NCBI RefSeq assembly: GCF_020042345.1 | Contig: NZ_CP083387.1 | Span: forward strand, 1,302,001-1,366,000 | Direction: 5' to 3' | Length of the DNA: 64,000 bases | Origin: Arachidicoccus terrestris | GTDB lineage: Bacteria > Bacteroidota > Bacteroidia > Chitinophagales > Chitinophagaceae | In this document: positions 17,177 through 26,240 of the stretch, piece after piece | How the letters are laid out: every line of letters starts with the position of its first letter | Position numbering within the stretch: the first letter of the stretch is position 1 | The notes under the pieces: generated by a model | The model's database searches: none | What the model was told of the DNA's origin: nothing | What the model saw: the letters and a program-made list of their open reading frames with translations, nothing else | Position numbers and translations under genes: made by a program

Positions 17177-18157
17177 ATGAAACATATTGTCATACTGGTA
17201 CCACCCCAAACCTCCATCTTAGATGTAACAGGGCCGCTGGAAGTATTGTCAAAAGCCAATAGCTGCCTGGCATCTGAAGGACAGTCCCAGCCTTACTATA
17301 ATATTCATCTTATATCTACCGATGGGACAACGATTGTTCCGACAACCAGCGGTATGCCGGTCATTTGCGAGGGAGGACACGCTGCCGTATTCTATGCAAT
17401 AGATACGCTTATCATCGCCGGGCGGGGTGTATACAACAACATTGCCCCGGGAGAGATTTTGGAGTGGATCAGGGCGGTAGCTAAAAAAAGACCGAAAACA
17501 AGAATAGCTTCCGTTTGCGCCGGCGCTTTTATTCTTGCCCAAACCGGGCTCCTGAACGGACGTCGGGCCACAACACACTGGATGTTATGCGAGCAAATGG
17601 CCGCCACTTTTCCGAAGATACAGGTTGAAAATGATCCTATTTATATTAAAGATGACAATTTCTACACCTCTGCGGGCATTTCCACCGGCATTGATTTGAC
17701 GCTGAGCTTGGTGGAAGAAGACCTGGGAAGGGATATCGCGATGGAGGTGGCCCGTATGTTAGTATTATATCTGAAAAGACCTGGTAATCAGTCACAGTTT
17801 AGTAATATGCTGAAAATCCAGGCAAGCGATCATGTGCCTATCCGGCAAATCACCCAGTTTATCCAGGAAAATACCGATAAAGATTTGTCGGTGGAAAGGC
17901 TTGCAGAAAGAATGTCCATGAGTGGCAGAAATTTCTCACGCATTTTTACCAGGGAAACAGGTATGTCTCCTGCCAAATACATTGAGAAAGTCAGGGTCGA
18001 AGCGGCGCGGCGCCGGTTAGAAGAAAGCAATTTAAGCCTGGATCAAATTGCCCAGGCATGTGGGCTGGCAGGAGCAAATGGACTACGCAGACTCTTTATA
18101 CGCCATTTGAATACCAGCCCGGGGCTTTATCGAAAAAATTTTACAACACGGCTATAA
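17177..18157 (+). CDS. GlxA-family transcriptional regulator (DJ-1/PfpI domain plus AraC-type HTH)
   Basis: 326 aa. Residues about 3-190 form a DJ-1/PfpI amidotransferase-like domain with [32 protein letters not shown] and the nucleophile-elbow Cys114 in [20 protein letters not shown]. Residues about 215-325 form two AraC helix-turn-helix units: [39 protein letters not shown] and [20 protein letters not shown]. GlxA-type proteins are usually activators or repressors answering small metabolites. Its stop overlaps the GAPDH 3' end by a few bases in convergent orientation, and both genes carry the same upstream motif, so the GAPDH gene is the probable target. Confidence 0.93.
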   Translation: MKHIVILVPPQTSILDVTGPLEVLSKANSCLASEGQSQPYYNIHLISTDGTTIVPTTSGMPVICEGGHAAVFYAIDTLIIAGRGVYNNIAPGEILEWIRAVAKKRPKTRIASVCAGAFILAQTGLLNGRRATTHWMLCEQMAATFPKIQVENDPIYIKDDNFYTSAGISTGIDLTLSLVEEDLGRDIAMEVARMLVLYLKRPGNQSQFSNMLKIQASDHVPIRQITQFIQENTDKDLSVERLAERMSMSGRNFSRIFTRETGMSPAKYIEKVRVEAARRRLEESNLSLDQIAQACGLAGANGLRRLFIRHLNTSPGLYRKNFTTRL

Positions 18158-19149
18158 CGCTCCCCAGTATCGGATCAACCGGTCCAGCTGTGAGACAAAG
18201 GACATCTCATTATCATACCAGGCAGCCGTTTTTACAAGTTGACGATGACCGCTGCCTATCACCTTTGTCTGGGTCGCATCGAAAAGGGATCCAAAAGACG
18301 ACCCCAGTATGTCCTGAGAGACAATAGGGTCATCATTATAGCCAAAGGATTCGTTTGCCCTGCTCTTTATAACCGCATTGATCTCAGCTTCGGAAGTTTC
18401 CCGTCCCAGGATCGTATATAGTTCGACCAGCGAGCCGGCATGGACCGGCACTCTCTGTGATGCACCGTCCAGTTTGCCGTCTAACTCGGGGATAACCAAA
18501 CCGATCGCTTTTGCGGCACCTGTAGATAAGGAATAATACTGTCTGCCGCCGCCCTGGATTTACGAAATACGCCCTTTCTATCTGCGGTATCCATCAAAGG
18601 CTGTGCGTTTGTATAGGCGTGAATGGTGGTCATCTGCCCGGATAGTATCCCGAAATGATCCTGCAGGCTTTTGGCCAGCGGTGCCAGACAATTGGTCGTA
18701 CAGGACGCGGCACTGACCAGTCGATCCTCGCTGTTGAGAATACTGTGGTTGACATTATAAACAACAGTTTTCACATCTTTGCCTGCAGGAGCAGATACAA
18801 GCACTTTTCCCGCACCGGCCGCTAAATGTGCGGAGGCGCCTTCACGGGTCGCAAAAAACCCTGTGCATTCAATAACCATATCGATATGGAGTGCCTTCCA
18901 GGCAAGGGTAGCAGGATCGCTTTCAGAAAACACGGCAATACGCTGACTGTCAACTAACAACGCCTCTTTTTCAGCATCAACCGGATACTGGAAAATTCCC
19001 TGGATGGAATCATACTTCAGCAAATAAGCCAGCATTGAAGGCGTGCCCAAATCATTGACGGCTACAATTTGTATATCCTGCTGACCAAACAACTTACGGA
19101 AGGTCAGGCGTCCGATCCGCCCGAATCCATTAATGGCTATTCTTAACAT
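18152..19149 (-). pseudogene. Type I glyceraldehyde-3-phosphate dehydrogenase gene with a one-base frameshift
   Basis: NAD-dependent GAPDH family, phosphorylating conversion of glyceraldehyde-3-phosphate to 1,3-bisphosphoglycerate. Seen: INGFGRIGR at the N-terminus, SAASCTTNCLAPL with the catalytic Cys, [21 protein letters not shown]. The first frame ends at 18481; the second (from 18499) continues with [17 protein letters not shown] and ends [12 protein letters not shown]. At 18525/18526 one T appears to be missing: adding it gives [19 protein letters not shown], the family consensus, and a protein of about 332 aa. Real inactivation and a sequencing error are both possible. It is unlikely to be the main glycolytic enzyme given its regulator-linked, isolated position. 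Confidence 0.85.
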
Positions 19150-19192
19150 CTTTGATAAATTTTATTTATACAAAGATATTCACCAGTCATCA

Positions 19193-19227
19193 TGTCCTAA
19201 ATGACAATAATCACTCAATTTAGGACA
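19193..19227. promoter_or_regulatory. Inverted-repeat operator before the GAPDH gene
   Basis: TGTCCTAAAT (19193-19202) and ATTTAGGACA (19218-19227) form a perfect 10-bp inverted repeat 44-78 bases upstream of the ATG. The right arm extends to a 15-mer identical to one upstream of the GlxA-type regulator (17112-17126). Confidence 0.65.
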
Positions 19228-19268
19228 TTGCAATAGCGTGCGCAGTTAAAACAATAGGTAGGCTTATT

Positions 19269-19853
19269 TCAGGCAGGATCTTTTAACCCCTTGCCCGCCA
19301 GAATATGTTTTTGATATTTTTCAATTCTGCTGATAACCGTCTTCTCTTGTTTAGGTTGTGCAAAGTAAAGAAGATAGCCACGCTGTCGTCCGGGTGTTAA
19401 TGCCTTAAATGCTTTCTTAAAAGCCGGCTCTCTCTTAAACATTTCCTGTAAAGCCGCCGGCACCGTATAATCTTCCGTTTTTTTTCTGGGGACACTTAGC
19501 CCTGCCTCCTCAACAGCAATGGCCTCATAAATATAAGTCTTGATAGCTGAGCGCTGCGCCTTAATGGTTTTAAGGTCTGTAAAGCGCATTTGCCTGGCTG
19601 ACTGCACCTGTGCCGACTGGTGAATAAGTAATCCCTGCGCATTTTGCAGCAGCGCCCCTTTGAAAAACAATACAGCACAGTATTCTTTAAAAGTATGGAT
19701 CAATACAATATTGCGCCCATGATGTGTATAGCAAGGAGTGCCCCATTTCAGGTGTTCCTCCAACCCTGTTGAAAGTATAATCTCCCTTAATAAACGAATA
19801 TGTTTTTGCCAGGATGTATCATTTTCAAAATAAAAATCGACCTTTGGATTCAT
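19269..19853 (-). CDS. YdeI/OmpD-associated family protein with DUF1801 domain
   Basis: 194 aa. The N-terminal half (about 15-110) matches the DUF1801 type: LEEHLKWGTPCYTHHGRNIVLIHTFKEYCAVLFFKGALL. The C-terminal part matches the YdeI/OmdA tail with VPAALQEMFKREPAFKKAFKALTPGRQRGYLLYFAQPKQEKT ending in SRIEKY. Cytosolic; biochemical role not established in the family. It is the last gene of the ArsR-SRPBCC-DoxX-YdeI run, 13 bp after the DoxX gene. Confidence 0.87.
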   Translation of the reverse strand: MNPKVDFYFENDTSWQKHIRLLREIILSTGLEEHLKWGTPCYTHHGRNIVLIHTFKEYCAVLFFKGALLQNAQGLLIHQSAQVQSARQMRFTDLKTIKAQRSAIKTYIYEAIAVEEAGLSVPRKKTEDYTVPAALQEMFKREPAFKKAFKALTPGRQRGYLLYFAQPKQEKTVISRIEKYQKHILAGKGLKDPA

Positions 19854-19866
19854 GTGCTTTTGTTTT

Positions 19867-20253
19867 CTAAAATACAGAAACTTTTCTGTTCTCCGGCAGA
19901 TACCGCCAGGAAATAACCATCAACAGACCCATAAGCAATGCTGGTAATATTTTTACAAAACCTCCTCCTGCCGCAAAATGAGAATATATTGCACCCACTA
20001 CTAAAAAGAAAATACCGGCATAGGCCCATTGCTTGGCCAGGCTAAGGCGCGGTAATAGTAAAACAACAGTGGCCAGTATTTTTAATACCCCCAGCAGTGT
20101 CATTAAATAAATCGGATAGCCCAGCTGGGTCATCATATCACCTCCGCCCACTCCGTCAGCTGTATGCATGATCTGCACAATTCCAGTTGCCACCAGGCCC
20201 AGCGATAGCCATAGGGTGGCCACCCAATAAGTAATTTTTTTAAACTTTTGCAT
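19867..20253 (-). CDS. DoxX-like inner-membrane protein
   Basis: 128 aa with four hydrophobic helices: ITYWVATLWLSLGLVATGIV, YPIYLMTLLGVLKILATVVLLLP, WAYAGIFFLVVGAIYSHF and ILPALLMGLLMVISW. The layout is that of the DoxX/DoxX-like family. Function is not defined. It lies in a four-gene minus-strand cluster under an ArsR regulator, 29 bp after the SRPBCC gene. Confidence 0.87.
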   Translation of the reverse strand: MQKFKKITYWVATLWLSLGLVATGIVQIMHTADGVGGGDMMTQLGYPIYLMTLLGVLKILATVVLLLPRLSLAKQWAYAGIFFLVVGAIYSHFAAGGGFVKILPALLMGLLMVISWRYLPENRKVSVF

Positions 20254-20282
20254 ATGGTTATAATTTAAATAATTGAGAAGTC

Positions 20283-20756
20283 CTATAAAGTAGTGGTTTC
20301 TGACATTAACGCTTCCAATCTGTCATGGGCCTTGCTGATACCGCTGGCAAAAGGCAATTTGAGCATCTGATTCCTGATTTCATTTGAGCGGTATACGACT
20401 TGCATCTGCAATTCACTTTCATTATCGTCCAGGGCTTTGAAATCCAGAAATTCCAGTTGCACGTCAAATGGCGCCCCCATCATTTCAAAAGTGCGGATAA
20501 TTTGTTGATTCTCCTTCACACTGTGAATAGTACCCATCGCCTGAAACACGACATTCCCGGAAGGATCTTTTGTTTCAAACTGGTACTTACCCAGTGATTG
20601 GCTTTCCAATTCCACTACTTGGGTTCCCATCCACTGACCTAACAGTTCAGGCGTAGAAAATGCCTTGAATAAAAGCTCCACCGGCAAGTTAAAAGTGCGG
20701 GTGATCAGGAGTTGCTGTTCTCCTTCTGCTGACTGAATTTTTGTCTTTAGTTCCAT
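20283..20756 (-). CDS. SRPBCC (AHSA1/START-like) domain protein
   Basis: 157 aa small helix-grip protein of the activator-of-Hsp90-ATPase-1-like type. Seen: ITRTFNLPVELLFKAFSTPELLGQWMG near the N-terminus, a central beta region, and C-terminal MLKLPFASGISKAHDRLEALM. Such proteins bind hydrophobic ligands; the ligand is unknown. The start is 2 bp after the ArsR stop, so translational coupling is likely. ArsR-SRPBCC pairs of this kind are common in Bacteroidota. Confidence 0.88.
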   Translation of the reverse strand: MELKTKIQSAEGEQQLLITRTFNLPVELLFKAFSTPELLGQWMGTQVVELESQSLGKYQFETKDPSGNVVFQAMGTIHSVKENQQIIRTFEMMGAPFDVQLEFLDFKALDDNESELQMQVVYRSNEIRNQMLKLPFASGISKAHDRLEALMSETTTL

Positions 20757-20758
20757 TT

Positions 20759-21091
20759 TTATGGCTTTTTATTTTTTGATTGGTAATTTTTCATGACCGC
20801 TTCAAGTTTATCAAAACGCGTATCCCACATTTTGCGAAATGGCGTTAAAAAGTCGTCTACTTCTTTCATTTTAGTTGCATTTACATAATAATAGATTTCC
20901 CGCCCCTCTTTATTACTGGATAATAGATCACATTCTGAGAGAATCAGCAAGTGCTTAGAAATTGTTGGCCTGGCAGTATTAAACCCGGCTGCGATCGCAC
21001 CAGCTGTCATGGACTGACTGGCTACCATCAACAATATGGCTCTTCTGGTCGGATCGGCTAAAGCCTGAAAAACATCTCTTCTTAATTTCAT
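20759..21091 (-). CDS. ArsR-family winged-helix transcriptional regulator
   Basis: 110 aa. Seen: [20 protein letters not shown], then the recognition region [42 protein letters not shown]. No Cys-Val-Cys metal motif, so it is not of the classical arsenic type. It begins a four-gene operon, with the SRPBCC gene 2 bp downstream. Two near-identical 16-bp repeats lie just upstream and are probably its operators. Confidence 0.92.
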   Translation of the reverse strand: MKLRRDVFQALADPTRRAILLMVASQSMTAGAIAAGFNTARPTISKHLLILSECDLLSSNKEGREIYYYVNATKMKEVDDFLTPFRKMWDTRFDKLEAVMKNYQSKNKKP

Positions 21092-21094
21092 TGT

Positions 21095-21136
21095 GTAGCT
21101 ATTTGACTACAAATGTAAGCGTAGTTATTTGACTAC
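21095..21136. promoter_or_regulatory. Tandem putative ArsR operators
   Basis: GTAGCTATTTGACTAC (21095-21110) and GTAGTTATTTGACTAC (21121-21136) differ at one base and have GTAG...CTAC ends. They are 26 bp apart, and the first starts 4 bp upstream of the ArsR ATG. Repression of the operon by its own regulator is inferred. Confidence 0.7.
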
Positions 21137-21225
21137 ACAAATTTATTTTCAAAAATTTTTAAAATCAGAGAAATAATCACTGATATACAGTAACTTACAC
21201 ACAGATTATTTTAGGATGGGCGCTC

Positions 21226-22161
21226 CTAGTAATATTTTAAGGCAGCTTTTGTATCAATCGCGTCTTGTGCGAGCGCGTCTATTAAAGGTGCCAGACCATC
21301 AAATTTCAATTCATCCCGAAGCCTTGCAATAAATTCGACGGTCAAATGCTGACCATAGATATCCTGATTAAAATCAAAAATATTCACCTCAATTGTAAGA
21401 GGGCTTTCACCAATTGTCGGCCTGATCCCAATATTGAGCATTCCCTTAAAGGTCTTATCGTCTTCCGTTCTGACCAGCACCGCATACACACCATTTGCAG
21501 GTAATAATTTATCTGCCTCAGGCACATGAATATTAGCAGTCGGATAACCTATTTTGCGGCCCAACTGATTGCCCTTTACGACCTGACCGGAGAGTGTATA
21601 AGGATGGCCCAGTAAGTCCAGTGCCTTTCCAACATCACCTCCTTTAATGGCACCTCTGACAGCAGTGGAGCTGATGGTCACTTCATCCAGTACCTTTCCG
21701 GGTATTTCCAGGACGGCAAACTGATGCACCTTACCGTAGTGCTCCAGGGTCGTATAATCTCCCTTGCGGTCTTTCCCGAACTTATGATCATATCCGATAA
21801 TGACCACTTTAGGATGAAGTTTTGCAATCAGAAAATCCTCCACGTAGGACGCTGCAGTCTGACTGGCAAAATCTTTATTAAAAGGTACCACCACAACATG
21901 ATCAATTCCATATGACTCCAATAAATGTAACTTCTCTGATAAGGTTGTCAGTAACAGTAAAGGAGATTGTTCTTTATGTACTATTTTTCTCGGGTGCGGA
22001 TAGAAGGTGACGATTACTGTTTCTCCGTCTATCTTAGCCGCTTCCATTTTTAATTGATCGATTATTTTCTGATGGCCCAGATGCACGCCATCAAAGGTGC
22101 CAATCGTAATGACGGCATTTTTTATAGGCGGTAAATTTTGTATATCACGATATACATGCAT
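21226..22161 (-). CDS. ribF: Bifunctional riboflavin kinase / FAD synthetase
   Basis: 311 aa cytosolic enzyme making FMN from riboflavin and FAD from FMN. N-terminal nucleotidylyltransferase domain: ITIGTFDGVHLGHQKII, VTFYPHPRKIV, IGYDHKFGKDRKGDY, ISSTAVRGAIKGGDV. C-terminal riboflavin kinase domain: VVKGNQLGRKIGYPTANI, NGVYAVLV, MLNIGIRPT, EVNIFDFNQDIYG. It lies downstream of metK, separated by the metK terminator. Confidence 0.97.
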   Translation of the reverse strand: MHVYRDIQNLPPIKNAVITIGTFDGVHLGHQKIIDQLKMEAAKIDGETVIVTFYPHPRKIVHKEQSPLLLLTTLSEKLHLLESYGIDHVVVVPFNKDFASQTAASYVEDFLIAKLHPKVVIIGYDHKFGKDRKGDYTTLEHYGKVHQFAVLEIPGKVLDEVTISSTAVRGAIKGGDVGKALDLLGHPYTLSGQVVKGNQLGRKIGYPTANIHVPEADKLLPANGVYAVLVRTEDDKTFKGMLNIGIRPTIGESPLTIEVNIFDFNQDIYGQHLTVEFIARLRDELKFDGLAPLIDALAQDAIDTKAALKYY

Positions 22162-22222
22162 AATGTCAGATTAATCAGATTCAGCCTGTTCACGGCAGTC
22201 TTACTTCGTGCGAAAATACAAA

Positions 22223-22266
22223 AAAACCGGTGCTTTCAGAATAATTGCTGAAGAACACCGGTTCTT
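22223..22266 (-). terminator. Rho-independent terminator of metK
   Basis: On the minus strand AACCGGTG pairs with CACCGGTT, with an inner TTCAG/CTGAA extension, followed by a run of T residues (22221-22226 on the plus strand are A). It lies about 40 bp after the metK stop. Confidence 0.85.
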
Positions 22267-22302
22267 ATTTTTAAGCCTGCATTGTCTGTAACGACAACCT
22301 TG

Positions 22303-23562
22303 CTATTTAATTTTAAACGCTTTCTTTACTTTGCTGACATAGTCAAGCTTCTCCCAGGTAAATAATTCTACTTTCTTTTTAACCTTTTTACCATCGGGGG
22401 AAGTAAATTCTTTGGTAACAGTTTCTGTTTGCCTGCCCATATGTCCGTAGGCAGCCGTCTCACTGTATATCGGGTTTCTGAGTTTTAGGCGGGTCTCAAT
22501 AAAATAAGGGCGCATATCAAAGATCCCTTCCACTATTTTAGATATCTCTCCATCTGTTAATTCAACATTAGCCGTCCCATTTGTATTGACGTATACTCCC
22601 ATCGGTGCCGCGACCCCAATTGCATAAGATACCTGCACCAGCACTTCATCTGCTATACCAGCAGCAACGAGATTTTTTGCTATATGGCGGGTTGCATAGG
22701 CTGCAGAACGGTCTACCTTGCTTGGGTCCTTCCCACTGAAGGCTCCACCGCCATGTGCACCTTTGCCACCATAGGTATCCACGATGATCTTACGGCCTGT
22801 AAGACCGGTATCTCCATGTGGACCTCCGATCACAAACTTTCCGGTTGGATTGATATGATATTTGATATTCCCGTTAAAAAAATGCTTATAGGCCGGATAT
22901 TTTTTGATCATCCTTGGGATCAAAATGGTTTTGATATCTTTTTCTATTTTAACCAGCATCTTGGCTTCAGTATCAAAATCATCATGCTGGGTAGAGATCA
23001 CAATGGAGTCTATCCGAACAGGTTTGTTATTATCGTCATACTCCAGTGTAACCTGGCTTTTAGCGTCAGGACGAAGGTATTTAATAGCTTTGTTTTCTCT
23101 GCGCAGAGCGGCCAGTTCAATAAGTAGCGAATGGGCAAGATCCAATGCGAGCGGCATGTAGTTTTCAGTTTCATTGGTCGCATACCCGAACATCATTCCC
23201 TGATCACCTGCTCCCTGGTCTTCTTTTTTCTTTCGGTCAACCCCCTGATTGATATCTGCTGATTGTTCGTGGATAGCAGAGAGCACACCACAGCTGTTTG
23301 CTTCAAACATGTAATCACTCTTGGTATACCCGATTTTACGAATAACACCTCTTGCAATTTCCTGTACGTCCAGATAAGCGCGGGACTTTACCTCACCTGC
23401 CAGAACTACCTGTCCGGTAGTCACCAAAGTTTCGCAAGCCACTTTACTATTAGGATCAAAAGCCAGAAAATTATCAATTAGGGCATCAGAAATCTGATCG
23501 GCCACTTTATCCGGATGTCCTTCTGATACACTCTCAGAAGTGAATAAATAAGGCATCTTCAA
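22303..23562 (-). CDS. metK: S-adenosylmethionine synthetase MetK
   Basis: 419 aa, makes S-adenosylmethionine from methionine and ATP. Seen: [20 protein letters not shown] at the N-terminus, [23 protein letters not shown] near 114-125, [20 protein letters not shown], and [19 protein letters not shown]. The tail is [15 protein letters not shown]. It starts 30 bp after the DUF4270 gene stop and is followed by its own terminator. No SAM riboswitch is evident in the short upstream gap. Confidence 0.98.
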   Translation of the reverse strand: MKMPYLFTSESVSEGHPDKVADQISDALIDNFLAFDPNSKVACETLVTTGQVVLAGEVKSRAYLDVQEIARGVIRKIGYTKSDYMFEANSCGVLSAIHEQSADINQGVDRKKKEDQGAGDQGMMFGYATNETENYMPLALDLAHSLLIELAALRRENKAIKYLRPDAKSQVTLEYDDNNKPVRIDSIVISTQHDDFDTEAKMLVKIEKDIKTILIPRMIKKYPAYKHFFNGNIKYHINPTGKFVIGGPHGDTGLTGRKIIVDTYGGKGAHGGGAFSGKDPSKVDRSAAYATRHIAKNLVAAGIADEVLVQVSYAIGVAAPMGVYVNTNGTANVELTDGEISKIVEGIFDMRPYFIETRLKLRNPIYSETAAYGHMGRQTETVTKEFTSPDGKKVKKKVELFTWEKLDYVSKVKKAFKIK

Positions 23563-23592
23563 TATTGTTTTTAGGTCAATTAAAAATAATAA

Positions 23593-25104
23593 CTACTCTT
23601 TGATTGGCGAATATACAATATGCAATTGTAATTTACGCGTAGAATTTGCGGGACCTTTCACCCGGATATGACCTATTGAAGGATAGTTGAGAGGCAACAG
23701 CGAACCACTGGAGGTGGAAGTCCCAATACTGATATACTGGCCCAGTGAAGGTGCATAAAGTGTGTCCCCACTACCAGGGCTGTATATATCCAGCGGTTTG
23801 TTGGTGGTTTTACCCAATATTACATTTTGTACATAATGAGTAATACGAAGCTGGTATCTGTAGATAGAATCTACTACCTGATCCGGATCCGGCACTTTGA
23901 CAGGGTAACTGCCTAAGCTGCTAATAGAGGAAGCATCCGTCGCATAGTAATAGCTCAGGCCTGTGCTTAACGTCGTCGGAGAAACATCGCCTGTCAAATT
24001 CTCTCTGCGATGATTCGCAGAATCAAAAGCAGCCACAAAAAGGTTTGGTGGTTCAAGAAGATTGCCCGCAGCATCATTTTGATCATTATCTCCATGCAGG
24101 ATCAGTTCTGCCTTATACACTAAAGATGCGGGGAATTTTTCAAGGTCAGGCAGTTTCACGCGGGAATAAACACCCGGGGTAGCCTCAAAATAAAGATACG
24201 GGTCGCTGACAGTGGTATCCCCCATCGGCAAAGTTCCCTCAAGTGGTGTACCCGTTCTGTCTTTTTGAATATAATTAGAACTGGCGGAGCTGGCCGAAGG
24301 CCTGAAATAAGCGACCGTGGTGTCTTTTCCTGAACCGTCTCTATTAATATACGTATAATAAATGGCCAATTTGGTATTGGTACCACTTAGAATAATCGGC
24401 AATAATGCATTCCCTTTATTTTCCGGAACGATCTGAAAACCTTTGAAAGCCAACAGGAAGGTACTGTCAGTCTTATATTCATGATCAAAAGTATAGTCCT
24501 TCAGCAACTTGTTGCCGAAGTCATTTTTCAGTCGCAGGCGAAGTTGGTTGGTTGTCGTATCCCCGAATACTTTAACCGAGTCATTTGTCATACTCGGGAT
24601 AACACTGACGGGTGCATCGTTATAAGTAAGCTCACCGGCGCGGGCAAACTGTTCTGTCGTACGATAAGGATAATTATTATTTACGCCAATGGCAGCATTC
24701 TGATCAATTTCATACACCTTAAAACCCAGTGGCTGGGTAGAGTCACCATATACTGCCCCTCCGGTACTTAAAACCAGCACAACGGAATCCAGGGTCAGGC
24801 TGTCTTTACCTACGGGAAAACTGAAAGAATCAACAGCGGGTTGCATCTGAATATTGATCGTAGCCTGTGTATGCCCAAAAACAGAACTGACCGTATTGCC
24901 CAACACATTCATTGAAGTAATGGGAATTGAAGCGCTATCTTCACCCCAGGTTTTAGCAAAGACATCAATTAAAGTGTCTTTGACATTCACGCCATCAATT
25001 GGCGGGATAAAGTCCTTTCCGAGCGTAGTGGTAATGTCTTTGGTACATGCGGCAATAGTGCCGATTGCCAAAGCTGCTATGATCCAGATTTTTTTGTACT
25101 TCAC
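23593..25104 (-). CDS. DUF4270-type lipoprotein
   Basis: 503 aa. Signal peptide with lipobox TIAAC (Cys20). Seen after it: TLGKDFIPPIDGVNVKDTL, matching the LGSDLLPP-like start of DUF4270 proteins; the rest is a beta-rich extracytoplasmic protein with LVYKAELILHGDNDQNDAAG and a C-terminal RKLQLHIVYSPIKE. Members are found in Bacteroidota next to a short glycogen-synthase-like gene and panC, exactly as here. Function is unknown. metK follows 30 bp downstream. Confidence 0.85.
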   Translation of the reverse strand: MKYKKIWIIAALAIGTIAACTKDITTTLGKDFIPPIDGVNVKDTLIDVFAKTWGEDSASIPITSMNVLGNTVSSVFGHTQATINIQMQPAVDSFSFPVGKDSLTLDSVVLVLSTGGAVYGDSTQPLGFKVYEIDQNAAIGVNNNYPYRTTEQFARAGELTYNDAPVSVIPSMTNDSVKVFGDTTTNQLRLRLKNDFGNKLLKDYTFDHEYKTDSTFLLAFKGFQIVPENKGNALLPIILSGTNTKLAIYYTYINRDGSGKDTTVAYFRPSASSASSNYIQKDRTGTPLEGTLPMGDTTVSDPYLYFEATPGVYSRVKLPDLEKFPASLVYKAELILHGDNDQNDAAGNLLEPPNLFVAAFDSANHRRENLTGDVSPTTLSTGLSYYYATDASSISSLGSYPVKVPDPDQVVDSIYRYQLRITHYVQNVILGKTTNKPLDIYSPGSGDTLYAPSLGQYISIGTSTSSGSLLPLNYPSIGHIRVKGPANSTRKLQLHIVYSPIKE

Positions 25105-25335
25105 TGATTATCTGCTGTGTTGTTAGATAATATTTAAAGGGCTTTCTCTGCAACGGTTAATAGTAGTAATCGGAAAATGGTGTTATCCGGACTGCCCATC
25201 CCAGATGCCAATCCTTCTGGTGGAGAGATCTAGCTCCATTCCTATTTTCATCCCACCTCCTGAGATGTACCCAGGTTATCCGTTCCAATCCAACTGAAAA
25301 TATAGCTTCAGTTTCTGAAAAAGCGCAATAAACGA

Positions 25336-26151
25336 TTAAGGCGCAATCTCGTTATACAATTCTAAATACTCTGTTAAATCAGTCTCCCAGCCTTTAAATG
25401 GCAGGATTTTTTTGCCTTTTGCCTTCGAAAACTCAGTAACAATTTTCTTATCAACATTATCAGAGGCAAAAATAATACCGTCGGCAAAGGTAGCCCCACC
25501 ACGGTTCATACCCATATTGTCGCCTGTTTTAAAGATCTCCAGATCTTTCGATTTAACGTTGGCATTGATTGCAGCCTGCTTTATAAAATCTTTGCTAAAA
25601 TTATCTTCAAATGTTTGCCCCCCTACGGAATAAAGAACTTTACTATTGGTAAATACAGGATCTTTCTTATAGGCTGTTTTTATATAAAGAGGGATGAGTG
25701 CACTCATCCAGCCACTGCAGTGAATAATGTCCGGAGGCCATCCGAACTTCTTTACAGTTTCCAATGCCCCCTTACAGAAGAAAACAGAACGAAGGCCATT
25801 ATCGTCGAACCAGTTTTCGTTTTCATCATGAAAAACGAACTTCCGTTTAAAGAATTCATCGTTATCCAGAAAATAAACCTGTAGTCTGGCGTTGGGCAGG
25901 GACGCTACTTTTATCTGTAGCGGAAAATCATCATTATCTATGGAGACATTGATTCCGGACAGTCTGACGACCTCGTGGAGACGGTGCCGCCTTTCGTTGA
26001 TTACACCGAACCTCGGCATAATACAGCGGACTTCCAGTCCTGAATCATTACTTTTAATTGCTAGTTTGTTAATAATCTCTGCGTACTCTGTCAGCTCTAA
26101 ATAGGGCGACATTTCTGTAGAAATAAATAAAATTCTTTTTTTATTAGACAT
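25336..26151 (-). CDS. Short glycogen/starch synthase-like protein (GT5 N-terminal domain only)
   Basis: 271 aa from the ATG at 26151, chosen because a TACCTTTG promoter element lies at 26183-26190, inside the longer frame, and because MSNKKRILFISTEMSPYLELTE fits the family start. It covers only the N-terminal Rossmann domain of glycogen synthase (usually about 470 aa): ILFISTEMSPY, PDIIHCSGWMSALIPLYIKT, FADGIIFAS. The K-x-G-G motif that follows in GlgA is replaced by LTEYAEIINKLA. Glycogen synthase activity is therefore doubtful. It is divergent from panC and upstream of DUF4270. Confidence 0.85.
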   Translation of the reverse strand: MSNKKRILFISTEMSPYLELTEYAEIINKLAIKSNDSGLEVRCIMPRFGVINERRHRLHEVVRLSGINVSIDNDDFPLQIKVASLPNARLQVYFLDNDEFFKRKFVFHDENENWFDDNGLRSVFFCKGALETVKKFGWPPDIIHCSGWMSALIPLYIKTAYKKDPVFTNSKVLYSVGGQTFEDNFSKDFIKQAAINANVKSKDLEIFKTGDNMGMNRGGATFADGIIFASDNVDKKIVTEFSKAKGKKILPFKGWETDLTEYLELYNEIAP

Positions 26152-26182
26152 TCTTATACCAATTTTGTCCTCAATAGGTTTG

Positions 26183-26190
26183 CAAAGGTA
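26183..26190 (-). promoter_or_regulatory. Bacteroidota -7 promoter element before the glycogen-synthase-like gene
   Basis: Minus-strand TACCTTTG lies 31 bases before the ATG at 26151, supporting the shorter start. Confidence 0.5.
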
Positions 26191-26240
26191 ACAAAAATAA
26201 CTCAAATGCGTAATTTGCGGCCTTCCATATATATAATACA

